A DNA stretch of 64,000 bases from Thioalkalivibrio sp. ALJ3 (GTDB lineage Bacteria; Pseudomonadota; Gammaproteobacteria; Ectothiorhodospirales; Ectothiorhodospiraceae), in assembly GCF_000377205.1 (NCBI RefSeq), contig NZ_KB897905.1, forward strand, positions 368,586-432,585, in the 5' to 3' direction. The notes beneath the pieces were generated by a model. It ran no database searches, was not told the DNA's origin, and saw nothing but the letters and a program-made list of their open reading frames with translations. The translations under genes were made by a program, and so were the position numbers. Shown piece by piece: positions 52,714-60,672 of this stretch; positions within the stretch are counted from its first letter, which is position 1; every line of letters begins with the position of its first letter.

Positions 52714-53430
52714 TCATGAGCCCGAGGCGGGATCGGACGGGGTGGCGGCATCCGCCTCGCGTACAAAGCGATAGCCCCGGCCGCGCAGGGTCTCGATCAG
52801 GCCCAGGCTGCCGTCCGGGTCCAGCTTGCGGCGCAGGCGCCCGATCAGCACCTCAATCACGTTGCTCTCGCGATCCTCGTCGTGTTCGTAGAGATAGTCC
52901 GCCAGCACTTCCTTGCTCAGCACACGCCCCGGCTGGCGCACCAGTGTCAGGAGCAGGCGGTACTCGAACGTCGTCAGCGAGACCGGCTCGTCGTTCAAGC
53001 GAACATCGTCGGTGGCGGTGTCGATCAACAGAGGGCCGAACTGCAGCTGTTCGCGACCGGCCTGCAGACTCCGACGCGCAAGGGCGCGCAGGCGAGCCAC
53101 CAGCTCCTGAATGTGGAACGGCTTGGTCAGATAGTCGTCGGCACCCGCCTCGAGACCCTCGACCTTGTCCTGCCAGCGGTCGCGGGCCGTGAGGATCAGG
53201 ATGGGCAGTTGCGGCTTCACCTCGCGAGCCTTGCGAATGACATCGAGGCCATCCATGCCGGGCAGCCCCAGATCCACCACCGCAATATCGCAGTGATACT
53301 CGGTTAGCAGGTACAGGCCGGTGTCGCCGTCCGAGGCGGTATCCACGCGGCAGCCGTTGTTCTCCATCTCCTCGGCGATCTGGCTGCGCAGAGCCAGATC
53401 GTCCTCGATCACCACTACGCGCAGATTCAT
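52714..53430 (-). CDS. OmpR/PhoB-family response regulator
   Basis: 238-residue regulator. The receiver domain (1-120) has the acidic pair ED in VVVIEDDLAL, phospho-acceptor Asp in IAVVDLGLPGMDG, Thr in ILTARDRW and Lys in DDYLTKPF. A C-terminal winged helix (about 128-230) ends with SNVIEVLIGRLRRKL and TLRGRGYRFV. It overlaps the upstream PepSY gene by 4 bases and precedes the cognate kinase. Confidence 0.95.
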   Translation of the reverse strand: MNLRVVVIEDDLALRSQIAEEMENNGCRVDTASDGDTGLYLLTEYHCDIAVVDLGLPGMDGLDVIRKAREVKPQLPILILTARDRWQDKVEGLEAGADDYLTKPFHIQELVARLRALARRSLQAGREQLQFGPLLIDTATDDVRLNDEPVSLTTFEYRLLLTLVRQPGRVLSKEVLADYLYEHDEDRESNVIEVLIGRLRRKLDPDGSLGLIETLRGRGYRFVREADAATPSDPASGS

Positions 53431-53753
53431 GGGTCCAGCTCCGTCCCTTCCTCGATCTTGATCGTTCGCACCTGCTGGTTGTCGGTCAGGATACGCACGA
53501 TAAACACGCGATTCCCGTACTCGGTCAAATCTTCGCGCGCGGACAGGACCCGCCCTGGATAGTTGGCTTCGACACGCGCCACCGCCTCGTCCAGCGTCCA
53601 GACGGCCGCATGCGGATCTTCGGTAATGAATTGCGCCTGCGCCGCGAAGGGCGCCAGCAGGACCGCCAGCAGGATCCCGAGCGCGCCCGCACGACCGATG
53701 AATCGGCGTCTCCGGGCACCGCCTTTGGCAACGGTCTCCGGTCCGGGGCGCAT
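53427..53753 (-). CDS. PepSY-domain periplasmic protein
   Basis: 108-residue exported protein: signal segment AGALGILLAVLLAPFAAQAQ (about 20-39), then a single PepSY domain (TLDEAVARVEANYPGRVLSARED through VFIVRILTDNQQVRTIKIEEG). PepSY units are small inhibitory or sensory periplasmic domains, often encoded with two-component systems. ATG 53753 has GGAG 9-10 bases upstream. It is first in the PepSY-regulator-kinase operon, so it may modulate the kinase sensor domain. Confidence 0.87.
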   Translation of the reverse strand: MRPGPETVAKGGARRRRFIGRAGALGILLAVLLAPFAAQAQFITEDPHAAVWTLDEAVARVEANYPGRVLSAREDLTEYGNRVFIVRILTDNQQVRTIKIEEGTELDP

Positions 53754-53849
53754 AACGGTGATCTCCGTGACAGGGTGGGTGAGCAAACTCTTGCAGCTAC
53801 AAGGCTATAGGCCTAGCCTGAACGTTATCTGAAACCGGACGTTCCCGTC

Positions 53850-54164
53850 ATGACTCAAGCCCCTGCCCACTCCGAACCCGAGGTACCTTTGGAGGAAGAA
53901 GCCGGCCCTCTGCGCTGGAACGAACTGATGCCGCATTTCGCCCGTGGCGTGGTGATTCGCGTGGCGCCCGAGCTGGACCTGATCGCGGTGGCCCGCGCGT
54001 TCCGTGACGACGCCACGCATCAGGTCAGCGAATGGCTGGCCAATGACCAGGTCGCCCGTGCCTCGGATGACGATGCACGCCGCTGGGCCGCGAATGACCC
54101 CGTGTTCACCGCGATCGTCGCCGCACCCTGGGTGCTCGCCCAGGAACGCAGCACGGCCCACTGA
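53850..54164 (+). CDS. DUF2288 family protein
   Basis: 104-residue acidic cytoplasmic protein. LRWNELMPHFARGVVIRVAPELDLIAVARAFRDDA and DPVFTAIVAAPWVLAQER match the DUF2288 pattern as I recall it. No function is known. Encoded 7 bases upstream of a DUF3775 gene and probably in the same transcript. Confidence 0.8.
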   Translation: MTQAPAHSEPEVPLEEEAGPLRWNELMPHFARGVVIRVAPELDLIAVARAFRDDATHQVSEWLANDQVARASDDDARRWAANDPVFTAIVAAPWVLAQERSTAH

Positions 54165-54171
54165 TCCCGCC

Positions 54172-54564
54172 ATGACCTCGCCGCTGGGCATCGAGGACGA
54201 CACGCTGGCCCGCCTGATCCAGGCGGCGCGGGAGTTCCATGCCAAGGAGGAGGTCGTATTTCCGGACTCGAACCCCGACACGTCGGACGACGACTGGGCC
54301 ATGCAGATCCTCGCCGATCATGCCGGCGATCTGACCCTGCGCGAGCTGGAAGACACCCTCAGCGGCCTCGGGCCGGAGTACCAGGCAGAGCTGCAGGCCC
54401 TCAGCGCCCTCGGGCGTGGCGACTACGGTGCCGAGGAATGGGAAATCGCACTGGAGGATGCCCGCGACGACTGGACACCCGATACCGCCCATCGCCTGAT
54501 CGCCAACCCGATGATCGCGGACGAGTGGGAGGCCGGGCTGGAGCAGATGCAGGCTGTTGACTAG
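54172..54564 (+). CDS. DUF3775 family protein
   Basis: 130-residue strongly acidic protein. The N-terminal LARLIQAAREFHAKEEVVFPD and the segment LTLRELEDTLSGLGPEYQAELQALSALGRGDY are the family hallmarks (as remembered). The rest is helical with EEWEIALEDARDDW and MIADEWEAGLEQM. No signal or catalytic motif. Convergent with the PilZ gene. Function unknown. Confidence 0.78.
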   Translation: MTSPLGIEDDTLARLIQAAREFHAKEEVVFPDSNPDTSDDDWAMQILADHAGDLTLRELEDTLSGLGPEYQAELQALSALGRGDYGAEEWEIALEDARDDWTPDTAHRLIANPMIADEWEAGLEQMQAVD

Positions 54565-54597
54565 GGAGAAGGCAGCCCGGGGCCAGAGCGGCCCGAG

Positions 54598-54909
54598 TCA
54601 CGCCCCCAGCTCGGACGGATCGAACTGCACGGCCACCCCGTCTTCCATGACGCGCACGACCTGTGCCCGCACCCGGGGTGGCTCGCCCCCGTCCCCGAGC
54701 AAGCCGAACACCTGCAGCATGAGTTCGTCGCCCGGATCGAGGCCCTTCAACACGCCAATCCCGGGCTGCTCCCGATCTTCCCAAGCGAGGAAGGCGCCTC
54801 CACCGGAGATATCATTCGTGGTGAGTCTTACCTGACTCCCGTCACTGCATTCCGCCACCACCTCGACGGTCATCGGGATGCGCGGATGGCGCCGACGTTC
54901 CCCTGTCAT
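54598..54909 (-). CDS. PilZ-domain protein
   Basis: 103-residue single-domain PilZ protein. The c-di-GMP-binding RxxxR motif is RRHPR near the N-terminus, and the second motif appears as NDISGGGAFL, matching the (D/N)xSxxG consensus. ATG 54909 is supported by an AGGAGAAAGG Shine-Dalgarno. It is divergent from fccAB, with a perfect palindrome in the shared upstream region. Probably a c-di-GMP effector; the target is unknown. Confidence 0.88.
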   Translation of the reverse strand: MTGERRRHPRIPMTVEVVAECSDGSQVRLTTNDISGGGAFLAWEDREQPGIGVLKGLDPGDELMLQVFGLLGDGGEPPRVRAQVVRVMEDGVAVQFDPSELGA

Positions 54910-54931
54910 GGCCTTTCTCCTGCTGCAGATA

Positions 54932-54953
54932 CCTTTTCGATGCATCGAAAAGG
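54932..54953. promoter_or_regulatory. Perfect 22-bp palindrome upstream of the PilZ gene and fccAB
   Basis: Bases 54932-54953 read the same on both strands (half-site CCTTTTCGATG). It sits 22 bases before the PilZ start and about 180 before fccA. A second inverted repeat, TGATCGT-8-ACGATCA, spans 54983-55004. Both look like operator sites for dimeric regulators. Confidence 0.6.
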
Positions 54954-55134
54954 CGGATGGGTTGTGCTATATCCCAAATCAATGATCGTTCCATCACACG
55001 ATCAGGCGCAACTCCGGGCGAACAAACCCGGAAATGCATCCCAGCCCGGCGACCACACCGGGTGCGAGGAGCGAGGCAGTACCGAGAAGACTGTCGCCAT
55101 ACAAAGCCACTTCAAGACGGAGGAGTCCGTTCAC

Positions 55135-55449
55135 ATGAAGCAATCACGTTTGTTTGTGGCGGGGCTTGTGGCCTCGCTGGCGATGGCCGGTACCGCATCC
55201 AAGGCAATCGCCGATAATGACGAAATCACCCGTGGCCAGCTGATGGCCGCTTCCTGCAAGGCCTGCCACAACGCTGCTGGCGCCGAAAAGGGCGTGCCCG
55301 ACCTGGCTCGAATCTCGCCAGAGGTCATCCAGAGCCAGATGCGCGCGTTCCGCGATGGCGACCGTGACGCGACCATCATGGACCGCCACGCCAAGGGCTA
55401 CACGGACGAAGAGATCGAAGCGATGTCGGTCTACTTCTCGCGCTTCTGA
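55135..55449 (+). CDS. fccA: Flavocytochrome c sulfide dehydrogenase, cytochrome subunit
   Basis: 104-residue class I c-type cytochrome. A Sec signal (LFVAGLVASLAMAGTASKAIA, about 6-26) is followed by one haem motif CKACH with an axial-ligand candidate Met in the C-terminal part (QSQMRAFRDGDRDATIMDRHAKGYTDEE). Pattern and length fit the monohaem FccA of sulfur oxidisers. A GGAGGAG Shine-Dalgarno precedes ATG 55135. It accepts electrons from the flavoprotein encoded 9 bases downstream. Confidence 0.92.
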   Translation: MKQSRLFVAGLVASLAMAGTASKAIADNDEITRGQLMAASCKACHNAAGAEKGVPDLARISPEVIQSQMRAFRDGDRDATIMDRHAKGYTDEEIEAMSVYFSRF

Positions 55450-55458
55450 TCACGGGGG

Positions 55459-56763
55459 ATGACAACAATGCACAATTTTACTCGACGCCACTTTCTTAAG
55501 GCCTTCGGGGTCACCAGCGCGGCCGCACTGACCGGTATCGGCTGTGCCCCTCGTGCCGCCCGTAACGGCGCAAAGGCCCATGTGGTCGTGGTCGGGGGCG
55601 GTTCCGGCGGTGCCACGGCAGCGCGCTATCTGAAACAGTTCTCGCCCGACATGATGGTCACGCTGATCGAACCCAACGCCACCTACGTCACCTGCTACGG
55701 CAGTAACTGGGTGATCGGCGGGTTCGAGAGCATGGATGCGATCACGCACGGCTACCAGAACCTGCGCGACCGCGACGGTATCGACGTCATCGAAGACAAG
55801 GTCGTCGGTGTAGACACCGACAGCCGAACCGTGCGCCTCGAAAGCGGTGGCAGCGTGCAGTACGACAAGCTGGTCATGTCGCCGGGGATCGACTTCAAGT
55901 ACGACGACATGCCCGGCATCGATGAGGCCGACGCCGAACGGATTCCACACGCCTGGAAAGCCGGTTCGCAGACCGAACTGCTACGTTCTCAGTTGCTGGA
56001 GATGCCCAATGGGGGCGTCTTTGTAATGGTCGCACCACCGAACCCGTTCCGCTGCCCGCCCGGACCCTACGAGCGGGTCTCGCTGATCGCGCACTACTTC
56101 AAGGAGCACAAGCCACGCTCCAAGATCATCGTGCTCGATGCCAAGGACAACTTCTCCAAGCAGGGCCTGTTCGAGGAAGGCTGGGCCCAGCACTATGGCG
56201 ACATGATCGAGTGGCGCGGCGCCTCCGACGGTGGTCTGGTCGAGGAGATCGACGTCGGCGGGATGACCGCCCGCTCCGACAGCGGCTTCGAGCGCGTGCG
56301 CGCGGATGTAATGAACTTCATCCCGGCGCAGCGGGCTGGCCAGATCGTCCACGATGTCGGCCTCACCAACGACCAGGGTTGGGTCCCGGTCAACCAGCGG
56401 ACCTTCAAGTCGGAGATGGATGACAACATCTACGTGCTGGGGGATGCCAGCGTGGCGGGCGCGATGCCGAAGTCCGGCCATTCGGCCAACAACCAGGGCA
56501 AGATCGTCGCCGCGGCGATCGTGCGCGAGTTGATGGACCAGGAGCCGATCGATCCCTCCTCGGCCAACACCTGCTACAGCCTGATCACCCCGGAACACGG
56601 GATCAGCGTGGCGGCCGTCTACAAGTACCAGGATGGTGCCCAGGCGGGCGTCGAAGGCTCTGGCGGTGTCAGCCCCTCGGGCGAAACCTCGAGCTTCCGT
56701 CGTCGCGAGGCCGAGTACACCCGGGCCTGGTACGCCGGGATCACCCGGGACATCTGGGGCTAG
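55459..56763 (+). CDS. fccB: Flavocytochrome c sulfide dehydrogenase, flavoprotein subunit
   Basis: 434-residue periplasmic FAD protein oxidising sulfide to sulfur. It has a Tat signal TRRHFLKAFG with a following hydrophobic stretch. The FAD fold is HVVVVGGGSGGATAARYLKQF. Redox-active cysteines lie in TYVTCYGSNWV and in PPNPFRCPPGPYERVSL, as in other FCSD flavoproteins. The C-terminal FCSD dimer domain is CYSLITPEHGISVAAVYKY. Co-transcribed with fccA. Two hairpins follow, the second an intrinsic terminator. This is the main evidence for a sulfur-oxidising lifestyle. Confidence 0.95.
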   Translation: MTTMHNFTRRHFLKAFGVTSAAALTGIGCAPRAARNGAKAHVVVVGGGSGGATAARYLKQFSPDMMVTLIEPNATYVTCYGSNWVIGGFESMDAITHGYQNLRDRDGIDVIEDKVVGVDTDSRTVRLESGGSVQYDKLVMSPGIDFKYDDMPGIDEADAERIPHAWKAGSQTELLRSQLLEMPNGGVFVMVAPPNPFRCPPGPYERVSLIAHYFKEHKPRSKIIVLDAKDNFSKQGLFEEGWAQHYGDMIEWRGASDGGLVEEIDVGGMTARSDSGFERVRADVMNFIPAQRAGQIVHDVGLTNDQGWVPVNQRTFKSEMDDNIYVLGDASVAGAMPKSGHSANNQGKIVAAAIVRELMDQEPIDPSSANTCYSLITPEHGISVAAVYKYQDGAQAGVEGSGGVSPSGETSSFRRREAEYTRAWYAGITRDIWG

Positions 56764-56765
56764 AC

Positions 56766-56831
56766 TCGATTACAGCCGTCACGGCTGTAATCGATGGATG
56801 AAGACGGCGCCTGCGGGCGCCGTCTTCTTTT
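56766..56831 (+). terminator. Double hairpin with terminator after fccB
   Basis: Hairpin 1 has 13-bp perfect arms 56766-56778 and 56782-56794. Hairpin 2 has 12-bp arms 56800-56811 and 56816-56827, loop TGCG, followed by TTTT (56828-56831), a standard rho-independent terminator. The region separates fccB from the convergent YdcH gene. Confidence 0.88.
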
Positions 56832-56843
56832 GGGTGCTTCGAA

Positions 56844-57044
56844 TCAAGCGTTCAGGTCGGGAATCAGGCGACTGCGCAGTCGCTGGATGGAGTCTTTCAG
56901 CTGCAGCTTGCGTTTTTTCAACCGCTGAATCGCAAAGGCATCCGGCGCCGGTTGCTCGTGCATCACCGCAATTGCGGAATCCAGCGCCCGATGCTCGGAC
57001 TCGAGCTCCGCCAGTCGTGCACGAATCTGACTCTCCGTCTCCAA
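56844..57044 (-). CDS. YdcH-family (DUF465) small coiled-coil protein
   Basis: 66-residue protein, METESQIRARLAELESEHRALD then AFAIQRLKKRKLQLKDSIQRLRSRL. The pattern 'L...H..LD..I......D...I..LKK.KL.LKD.I' is diagnostic of the YdcH/SlyX-like DUF465 family. Predicted as two helices forming a coiled coil. No established function. Divergent from the alpha/beta hydrolase gene. Confidence 0.85.
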   Translation of the reverse strand: METESQIRARLAELESEHRALDSAIAVMHEQPAPDAFAIQRLKKRKLQLKDSIQRLRSRLIPDLNA

Positions 57045-57134
57045 CAGCCCATCCTCGCTTGTTTGTTCGGGTCACGAGATACATCCAGCTCGCGTATCAT
57101 CGCAGACCCACCTTGCCCGAACCATCCCGAACCC

Positions 57135-57905
57135 ATGGCCATCCGCAACACCAGCCTGTCCATCGATACCCCGCGCGGCATCCAACTGAACGGCGTTCTG
57201 GCAGAACCCGACCAGGGTCCGCTACTCGGCCAGGCCTGCATCGCACACTGCTTCGCCTGTTCCAAGGACTTCCCCGCCACCGTGCGTCTGGCACGCGCGC
57301 TGGCGGAAGAGGGCATCGCCACGCTGCGCTTCGACTTCGCCGGCCTGGGCGACTCCGAGGGCCGCTTTCGCGACAGCACGCTCGAAACCTATTGCGAGGA
57401 CCTGAACGCCGCACTGGACGCGGTGCAACAGGCCACCGGCGAGCCCACCGATCTCCTGATCGGGCACAGCTTCGGCGGGGCCATGGCCATCCATGTGGGC
57501 AGCCAGCGCGAGGAGTTGGGGGGTATTGTCACCATCGCCGCGCCCAGCCGGCCCGGCCATGTCGCGCATCTGTTCGGCGACATCGCCGACACCATCGAGC
57601 GCGAAGGCTTCGCCCGCGTCAATATTGGCGGCCGCCCGGTCGAGATCGGAAAACCCTTCCTGGACTCGATCGAAGAGCCAACGCTGGACAGCGCCCTGGA
57701 GCGCATGACACAACCACTGCTGCTCCTGCACGCCCCCGGCGATACCGTGGTCAGCGTCGATCATGCCCGTCGGATCTTCCAGCAGGCCCACCACCCCAAG
57801 AGCTTCGTCGCCCTGCACCAGACCGACCACCTGCTCTCGCGTCCCGAACACACGCGCTATGCCGCCGGGCTGATCCACGCCTGGGCCGCCAACCTGTTCG
57901 ATTAA
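57135..57905 (+). CDS. Alpha/beta hydrolase
   Basis: 256-residue cytoplasmic hydrolase. The nucleophile elbow is LLIGHSFGGAMAIH (Ser in GHSFGG). The acid is likely Asp in LLLHAPGDTVVSVDHAR and the His is in QTDHLLSRPEH. The N-terminal IAHCFACSKDFPATVRLARALAEEGIATLRFDFAGLGDSEGRF is typical of the YhfR/osmotically-related 'hydrolase plus OsmC' group. Here there is no C-terminal OsmC domain. Substrate unknown; esterase or peptidase activity is possible. ATG 57135 is chosen as the start of the conserved sequence. Confidence 0.88.
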   Translation: MAIRNTSLSIDTPRGIQLNGVLAEPDQGPLLGQACIAHCFACSKDFPATVRLARALAEEGIATLRFDFAGLGDSEGRFRDSTLETYCEDLNAALDAVQQATGEPTDLLIGHSFGGAMAIHVGSQREELGGIVTIAAPSRPGHVAHLFGDIADTIEREGFARVNIGGRPVEIGKPFLDSIEEPTLDSALERMTQPLLLLHAPGDTVVSVDHARRIFQQAHHPKSFVALHQTDHLLSRPEHTRYAAGLIHAWAANLFD

Positions 57906-57922
57906 CCCCAGCGCACGCTGAA

Positions 57923-57995
57923 CTGTAGGAGGCCAGCCCTCTGGCCGATGGGGTTTTATTGGCGTCCAATCGGCCAGAGGGCTGGCCTCCTACAG
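57923..57995. repeat. 27-bp perfect inverted repeat between convergent genes (GTAGGAGGCC family)
   Basis: Arms 57923-57949 and 57969-57995 are exact complements over 27 bases with a 19-base loop containing TTTT. One arm recurs at 60913-60939 with a single change. It is REP-like and probably functions as a bidirectional transcript end between the hydrolase and fpr. Confidence 0.88.
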
Positions 57996-58008
57996 CATGA
58001 ACCAGGCT

Positions 58009-58749
58009 CTACCAGTAGTTTTCGGTCGTGATCTGCCCCGGCTTGCGGCGGCGATTCTTTTCCAACCCGCGCTCGCGGAGGATGGAGGCGGTGTCCTTCA
58101 CCATGGCCGGGTTGCCGCACAGCATCACCTGCGAATGTTCCGGCGCGATCTTGAGCCCGGCGTGATGCTCCAGGCGACCTTCGGCAATCGCGGCCGGGAT
58201 ACGACCCTCGAGGCCGCCCGGGCAGGGTTCGCGGCTGACGAACGGGATGTACTGGAACTGTTGCGAGTCGCGTTCCTGGAACTGCCGGATCGTATCCTGG
58301 TAGGTCAGTTCGTCCGCCTTGCGCACGGCATGGATCAGCCGGATATTATCGAAGCGTTCCCAGGGGGTGTCGGTCTTCAGCATCGACAGGAAGGGTCCCA
58401 ATGCGGTGCCGGTGGACAGCAACCACAGATCGCGGCTGTCCGGCAGCTCGTCCAGCGTGAAGAACCCCGTGGCGCGCGGCATCAACTCCACCGTGTCACC
58501 GGACTTCAGTTGCACGAGCCGGTTCGACAACGGGCCCTCGGGCACCGTGATCAGGTAGAAATCCAGCGGGGTTTCGTCCGGCGCGTTCACATAGGAATAA
58601 GGACGCGCGACCGGCTCGCCGTCGATCTCCAGGCGCAGCCGGTTGAACTGCCCGGCCTTGAACGGCTCCACATCCGCCTCCACCCGCAGCGAGAAGAGAC
58701 GATCCGTCCACTGCTTGCACTCCTGCACGGTCCCCGTGACCCAGCCCAT
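58009..58749 (-). CDS. fpr: Ferredoxin--NADP reductase
   Basis: 246-residue bacterial subclass I FNR. FAD binding is seen in ARPYSYVNAP (RxYS motif) and the nearby FYLITVPEGPLSNRL. The NADP domain has LLSTGTALGPFLSML, VRKADELTYQD and VMLCGNPAMVKDT, and ends at a C-terminal aromatic ENYW. It exchanges electrons between NADPH and ferredoxin or flavodoxin. ATG 58749 has GGAG 9 bases upstream. Confidence 0.94.
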   Translation of the reverse strand: MGWVTGTVQECKQWTDRLFSLRVEADVEPFKAGQFNRLRLEIDGEPVARPYSYVNAPDETPLDFYLITVPEGPLSNRLVQLKSGDTVELMPRATGFFTLDELPDSRDLWLLSTGTALGPFLSMLKTDTPWERFDNIRLIHAVRKADELTYQDTIRQFQERDSQQFQYIPFVSREPCPGGLEGRIPAAIAEGRLEHHAGLKIAPEHSQVMLCGNPAMVKDTASILRERGLEKNRRRKPGQITTENYW

Positions 58750-58830
58750 ATTTCCGACTCCATGACTCAAGTATTATCCAGACTGGTGGCGTATCCGGAT
58801 CGTTTCAAGCCGTCCTCCAGACGACGCGGA

Positions 58831-58859
58831 TTAATCCACCCAGTCCCAATCCGTATAAT
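58831..58859 (+). promoter_or_regulatory. Promoter for the thioredoxin-like gene at 58893
   Basis: A consensus TATAAT -10 at 58854-58859 is preceded after 17 bases by a weak -35 TTAATC (58831-58836). Transcription would start near 58866 and give a short leader with GGAG before the ATG. Confidence 0.55.
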
Positions 58860-58892
58860 CGGCACCCACACCTAACAGGCACTGGAGCAACC

Positions 58893-59474
58893 ATGGCCCG
58901 CACCCCCTCGCAGATGATCGAACTCGGCACCGAGGCCCCGAACTTCTCCCTGCCGGACGTCGTCTCCGGCGACACCATCAGCCTCGACAGCTTCCCCGAT
59001 GCGAAAGGCTACATGATTGCCTTCATCTGCAATCACTGCCCGTTCGTGCAACTGATCCGCCACGAGTTCGCACGCTATGGCCGCGAGTACGCGGACAGGG
59101 GCATTGCGGTGATCGCGATCAACTCCAACGACATCCAGGCGGTACCGGACGACGCCCCGGACAAGATGCGCGACGATGCCCGCCGTTTCGGCTACAAGTT
59201 TCCCTACTGCCTGGACGAGGACCAGTCCGTGGCCAAGGCCTACCATGCGGCCTGCACCCCGGACCTGTACCTGTTCGACGCCGACCGCAAGCTGTACTAC
59301 CGCGGCCAGTTCGACGAAACGCGCCCCGGCTCCGACACCCCGGTCACCGGGCGCGACCTGCGCGCGGCCAGCGATGCCCTGCTGGCCGGCCAGACTGCCC
59401 CGGAGCCACAGCACCCGAGTCTGGGCTGCAACATCAAGTGGCGCCCGGGCAACGAGCCGGACTACTACGGCTGA
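58893..59474 (+). CDS. Thioredoxin-fold redoxin (AhpC/TSA-like) protein
   Basis: 193-residue cytoplasmic protein. LGTEAPNFSLPDVVSGDTISLDSF is a peroxiredoxin-type start. FICNHCPFVQLIRHEF holds a CxxC-like pair (CNHC) in the thioredoxin position. CTPDLYLFDADRKLYYRGQFDETRPG is typical of this 'thioredoxin family protein' group. There is no export signal. GGAG lies 6 bases before ATG 58893. Thiol-dependent reductase or peroxidase activity is likely but unassigned. Confidence 0.87.
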   Translation: MARTPSQMIELGTEAPNFSLPDVVSGDTISLDSFPDAKGYMIAFICNHCPFVQLIRHEFARYGREYADRGIAVIAINSNDIQAVPDDAPDKMRDDARRFGYKFPYCLDEDQSVAKAYHAACTPDLYLFDADRKLYYRGQFDETRPGSDTPVTGRDLRAASDALLAGQTAPEPQHPSLGCNIKWRPGNEPDYYG

Positions 59475-59509
59475 CCCACCTGCCGCAATGGGCTGGCCGA
59501 ATCGACCGT

Positions 59510-59530
59510 GCGGGAGCGGGCTTGCCCGCG
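59510..59530. repeat. REP-like hairpin
   Basis: GCGGGC (59516-59521) and GCCCGC (59524-59529) form a compact stem inside a sequence of the common 'GCGGGAGCGGGCTTGCCCGCG' REP type. Located between the redoxin gene and a zinc-ribbon-like hypothetical gene. Confidence 0.6.
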
Positions 59531-59583
59531 CGGCGGCCGTGCCCGCCGTATACTGAACGCACACTCCGAACCATGGCCACCGC

Positions 59584-60114
59584 ATGCCGCCCAGCAACGT
59601 GATCGACGGCCCGCGGGTCGCCACCTGGCGCTGCCCGTCCTGCCAGGAGGCCGTCCCGCGCCTGCTGCCCAACGGCGAGAGCAACCGCATCCCGATCCCG
59701 CCGGCGCGCATGGCACTGCCGGACAATACCGTGCGCCAGGCCTGCGAACGTGTGCAGGGGCTGCGCGCACCGGAGATCTGCTTTGCCTGCGGCCAGGCCT
59801 ACCAGGAGCTGCTGGGCACGCTTGTGCGCCCACCGGCCGAGCTGGGCGACGCCCGTGGCGAGCCCGGGCTCAATGACACCGGCATCATCGGGGCCCTGTT
59901 GCCTATCGCCGACCAAGGTACGCAGATCCTGATCTTCAACGTGGTCGACCAGGAACTGCGCTGCACCGAGATCGAGCGCCTGGCCACCTTCAATCCCGAC
60001 CGCCTGACCTACCCTGGTTCGCGCGGCGCCATCGCCCCGCGCATCTGGGCCCTCTACGAAGACCACCTGGCCCAGCTGCATGCCCGGCCGCCCGTTCCAT
60101 ACCACCCCGAATAG
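59584..60114 (+). CDS. Conserved hypothetical protein with paired CxxC motifs
   Basis: 176-residue protein with two cysteine pairs, WRCPSCQEAVP (about residue 17) and EICFACGQAYQEL (about residue 67), which could form a small zinc-binding unit. The second half (LNDTGIIGALLPIADQGTQILIFNVVDQEL) is a possible alpha/beta domain. No signal or membrane helix. TATACT at 59549-59554 is a possible -10 upstream. I do not recognise the family. Confidence 0.65.
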   Translation: MPPSNVIDGPRVATWRCPSCQEAVPRLLPNGESNRIPIPPARMALPDNTVRQACERVQGLRAPEICFACGQAYQELLGTLVRPPAELGDARGEPGLNDTGIIGALLPIADQGTQILIFNVVDQELRCTEIERLATFNPDRLTYPGSRGAIAPRIWALYEDHLAQLHARPPVPYHPE

Positions 60115-60120
60115 CCGTTG

Positions 60121-60161
60121 TCATCGCGTGGCGCGCAGCGCCGAGGCGATCTTTCGGGGCA
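60121..60161 (+). repeat. Dispersed repeat, left copy of an inverted pair
   Basis: About 38 bases (core CGCGCAGCGCCGAGGCGA) recur in inverted orientation at 60991-61031 with only a few changes. The pair brackets two small genes of unknown function. Confidence 0.7.
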
Positions 60162-60208
60162 CCCCCGGGCGCTCACATCAACGCGGCCTCTCGACAACAC
60201 GCGATCCG

Positions 60209-60586
60209 TTACGCGTGACCGCCTTCCCCGTCATCGCCCCCGGCAGCATCCACACGCGCGAGCATGCGCATCCCGCCGGCCATACAGCGCAACGCCTCCA
60301 GGGTCTGCAGGTCGAAATCGGCCCCGGTCTCGTCGGGCAACTGCCAGTACTTCGGCCGACAACTCGCGGGACGGCGTGCCGGCATGACGCGGGCGGCAGA
60401 CGTGTCGACCGCCACCAGCAGATCGGCCCAGGACAGGTCAGCGTCCGTGACGTCGGCCATCGCGTCCGCCGGGCGCACCTCGATCCAGTCCTCGAACTCG
60501 GCCGCCGCGGCCAGCTCCGCCACGCGCGCAGCGCGCCCATCCGGCCGTTCCGCCGCCACCAGCAGACGCGCACGGCGCTTATACAT
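60209..60586 (-). CDS. Low-molecular-weight phosphatase-like hypothetical protein
   Basis: 125-residue protein from ATG 60586 with GAGGAAG upstream. It lacks the N-terminal CxxxxxRS loop of active low-molecular-weight protein tyrosine phosphatases. Features seen are RARLLVAAERPDGRAARVAEL, SWADLLVAVDTSAARVMPAR, and CRPKYWQLPDETGADFDLQTLEALRCMAGGMRML. The D-x(2)-DAD-LSWADL and YWQLPDE segments faintly resemble the LMW-PTP C-terminal half. It may be a catalytically dead relative or an unrelated family; confidence in function is low, in being a gene moderate. Confidence 0.6.
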   Translation of the reverse strand: MYKRRARLLVAAERPDGRAARVAELAAAAEFEDWIEVRPADAMADVTDADLSWADLLVAVDTSAARVMPARRPASCRPKYWQLPDETGADFDLQTLEALRCMAGGMRMLARVDAAGGDDGEGGHA

Positions 60587-60672
60587 CTCCACTTCCTCGC
60601 AGGTGCTTTTGAATGGCACCGCAGGCCACCGTCAGGCTATAACCCAAATGATCGAAACGGAGAACGGACGCC

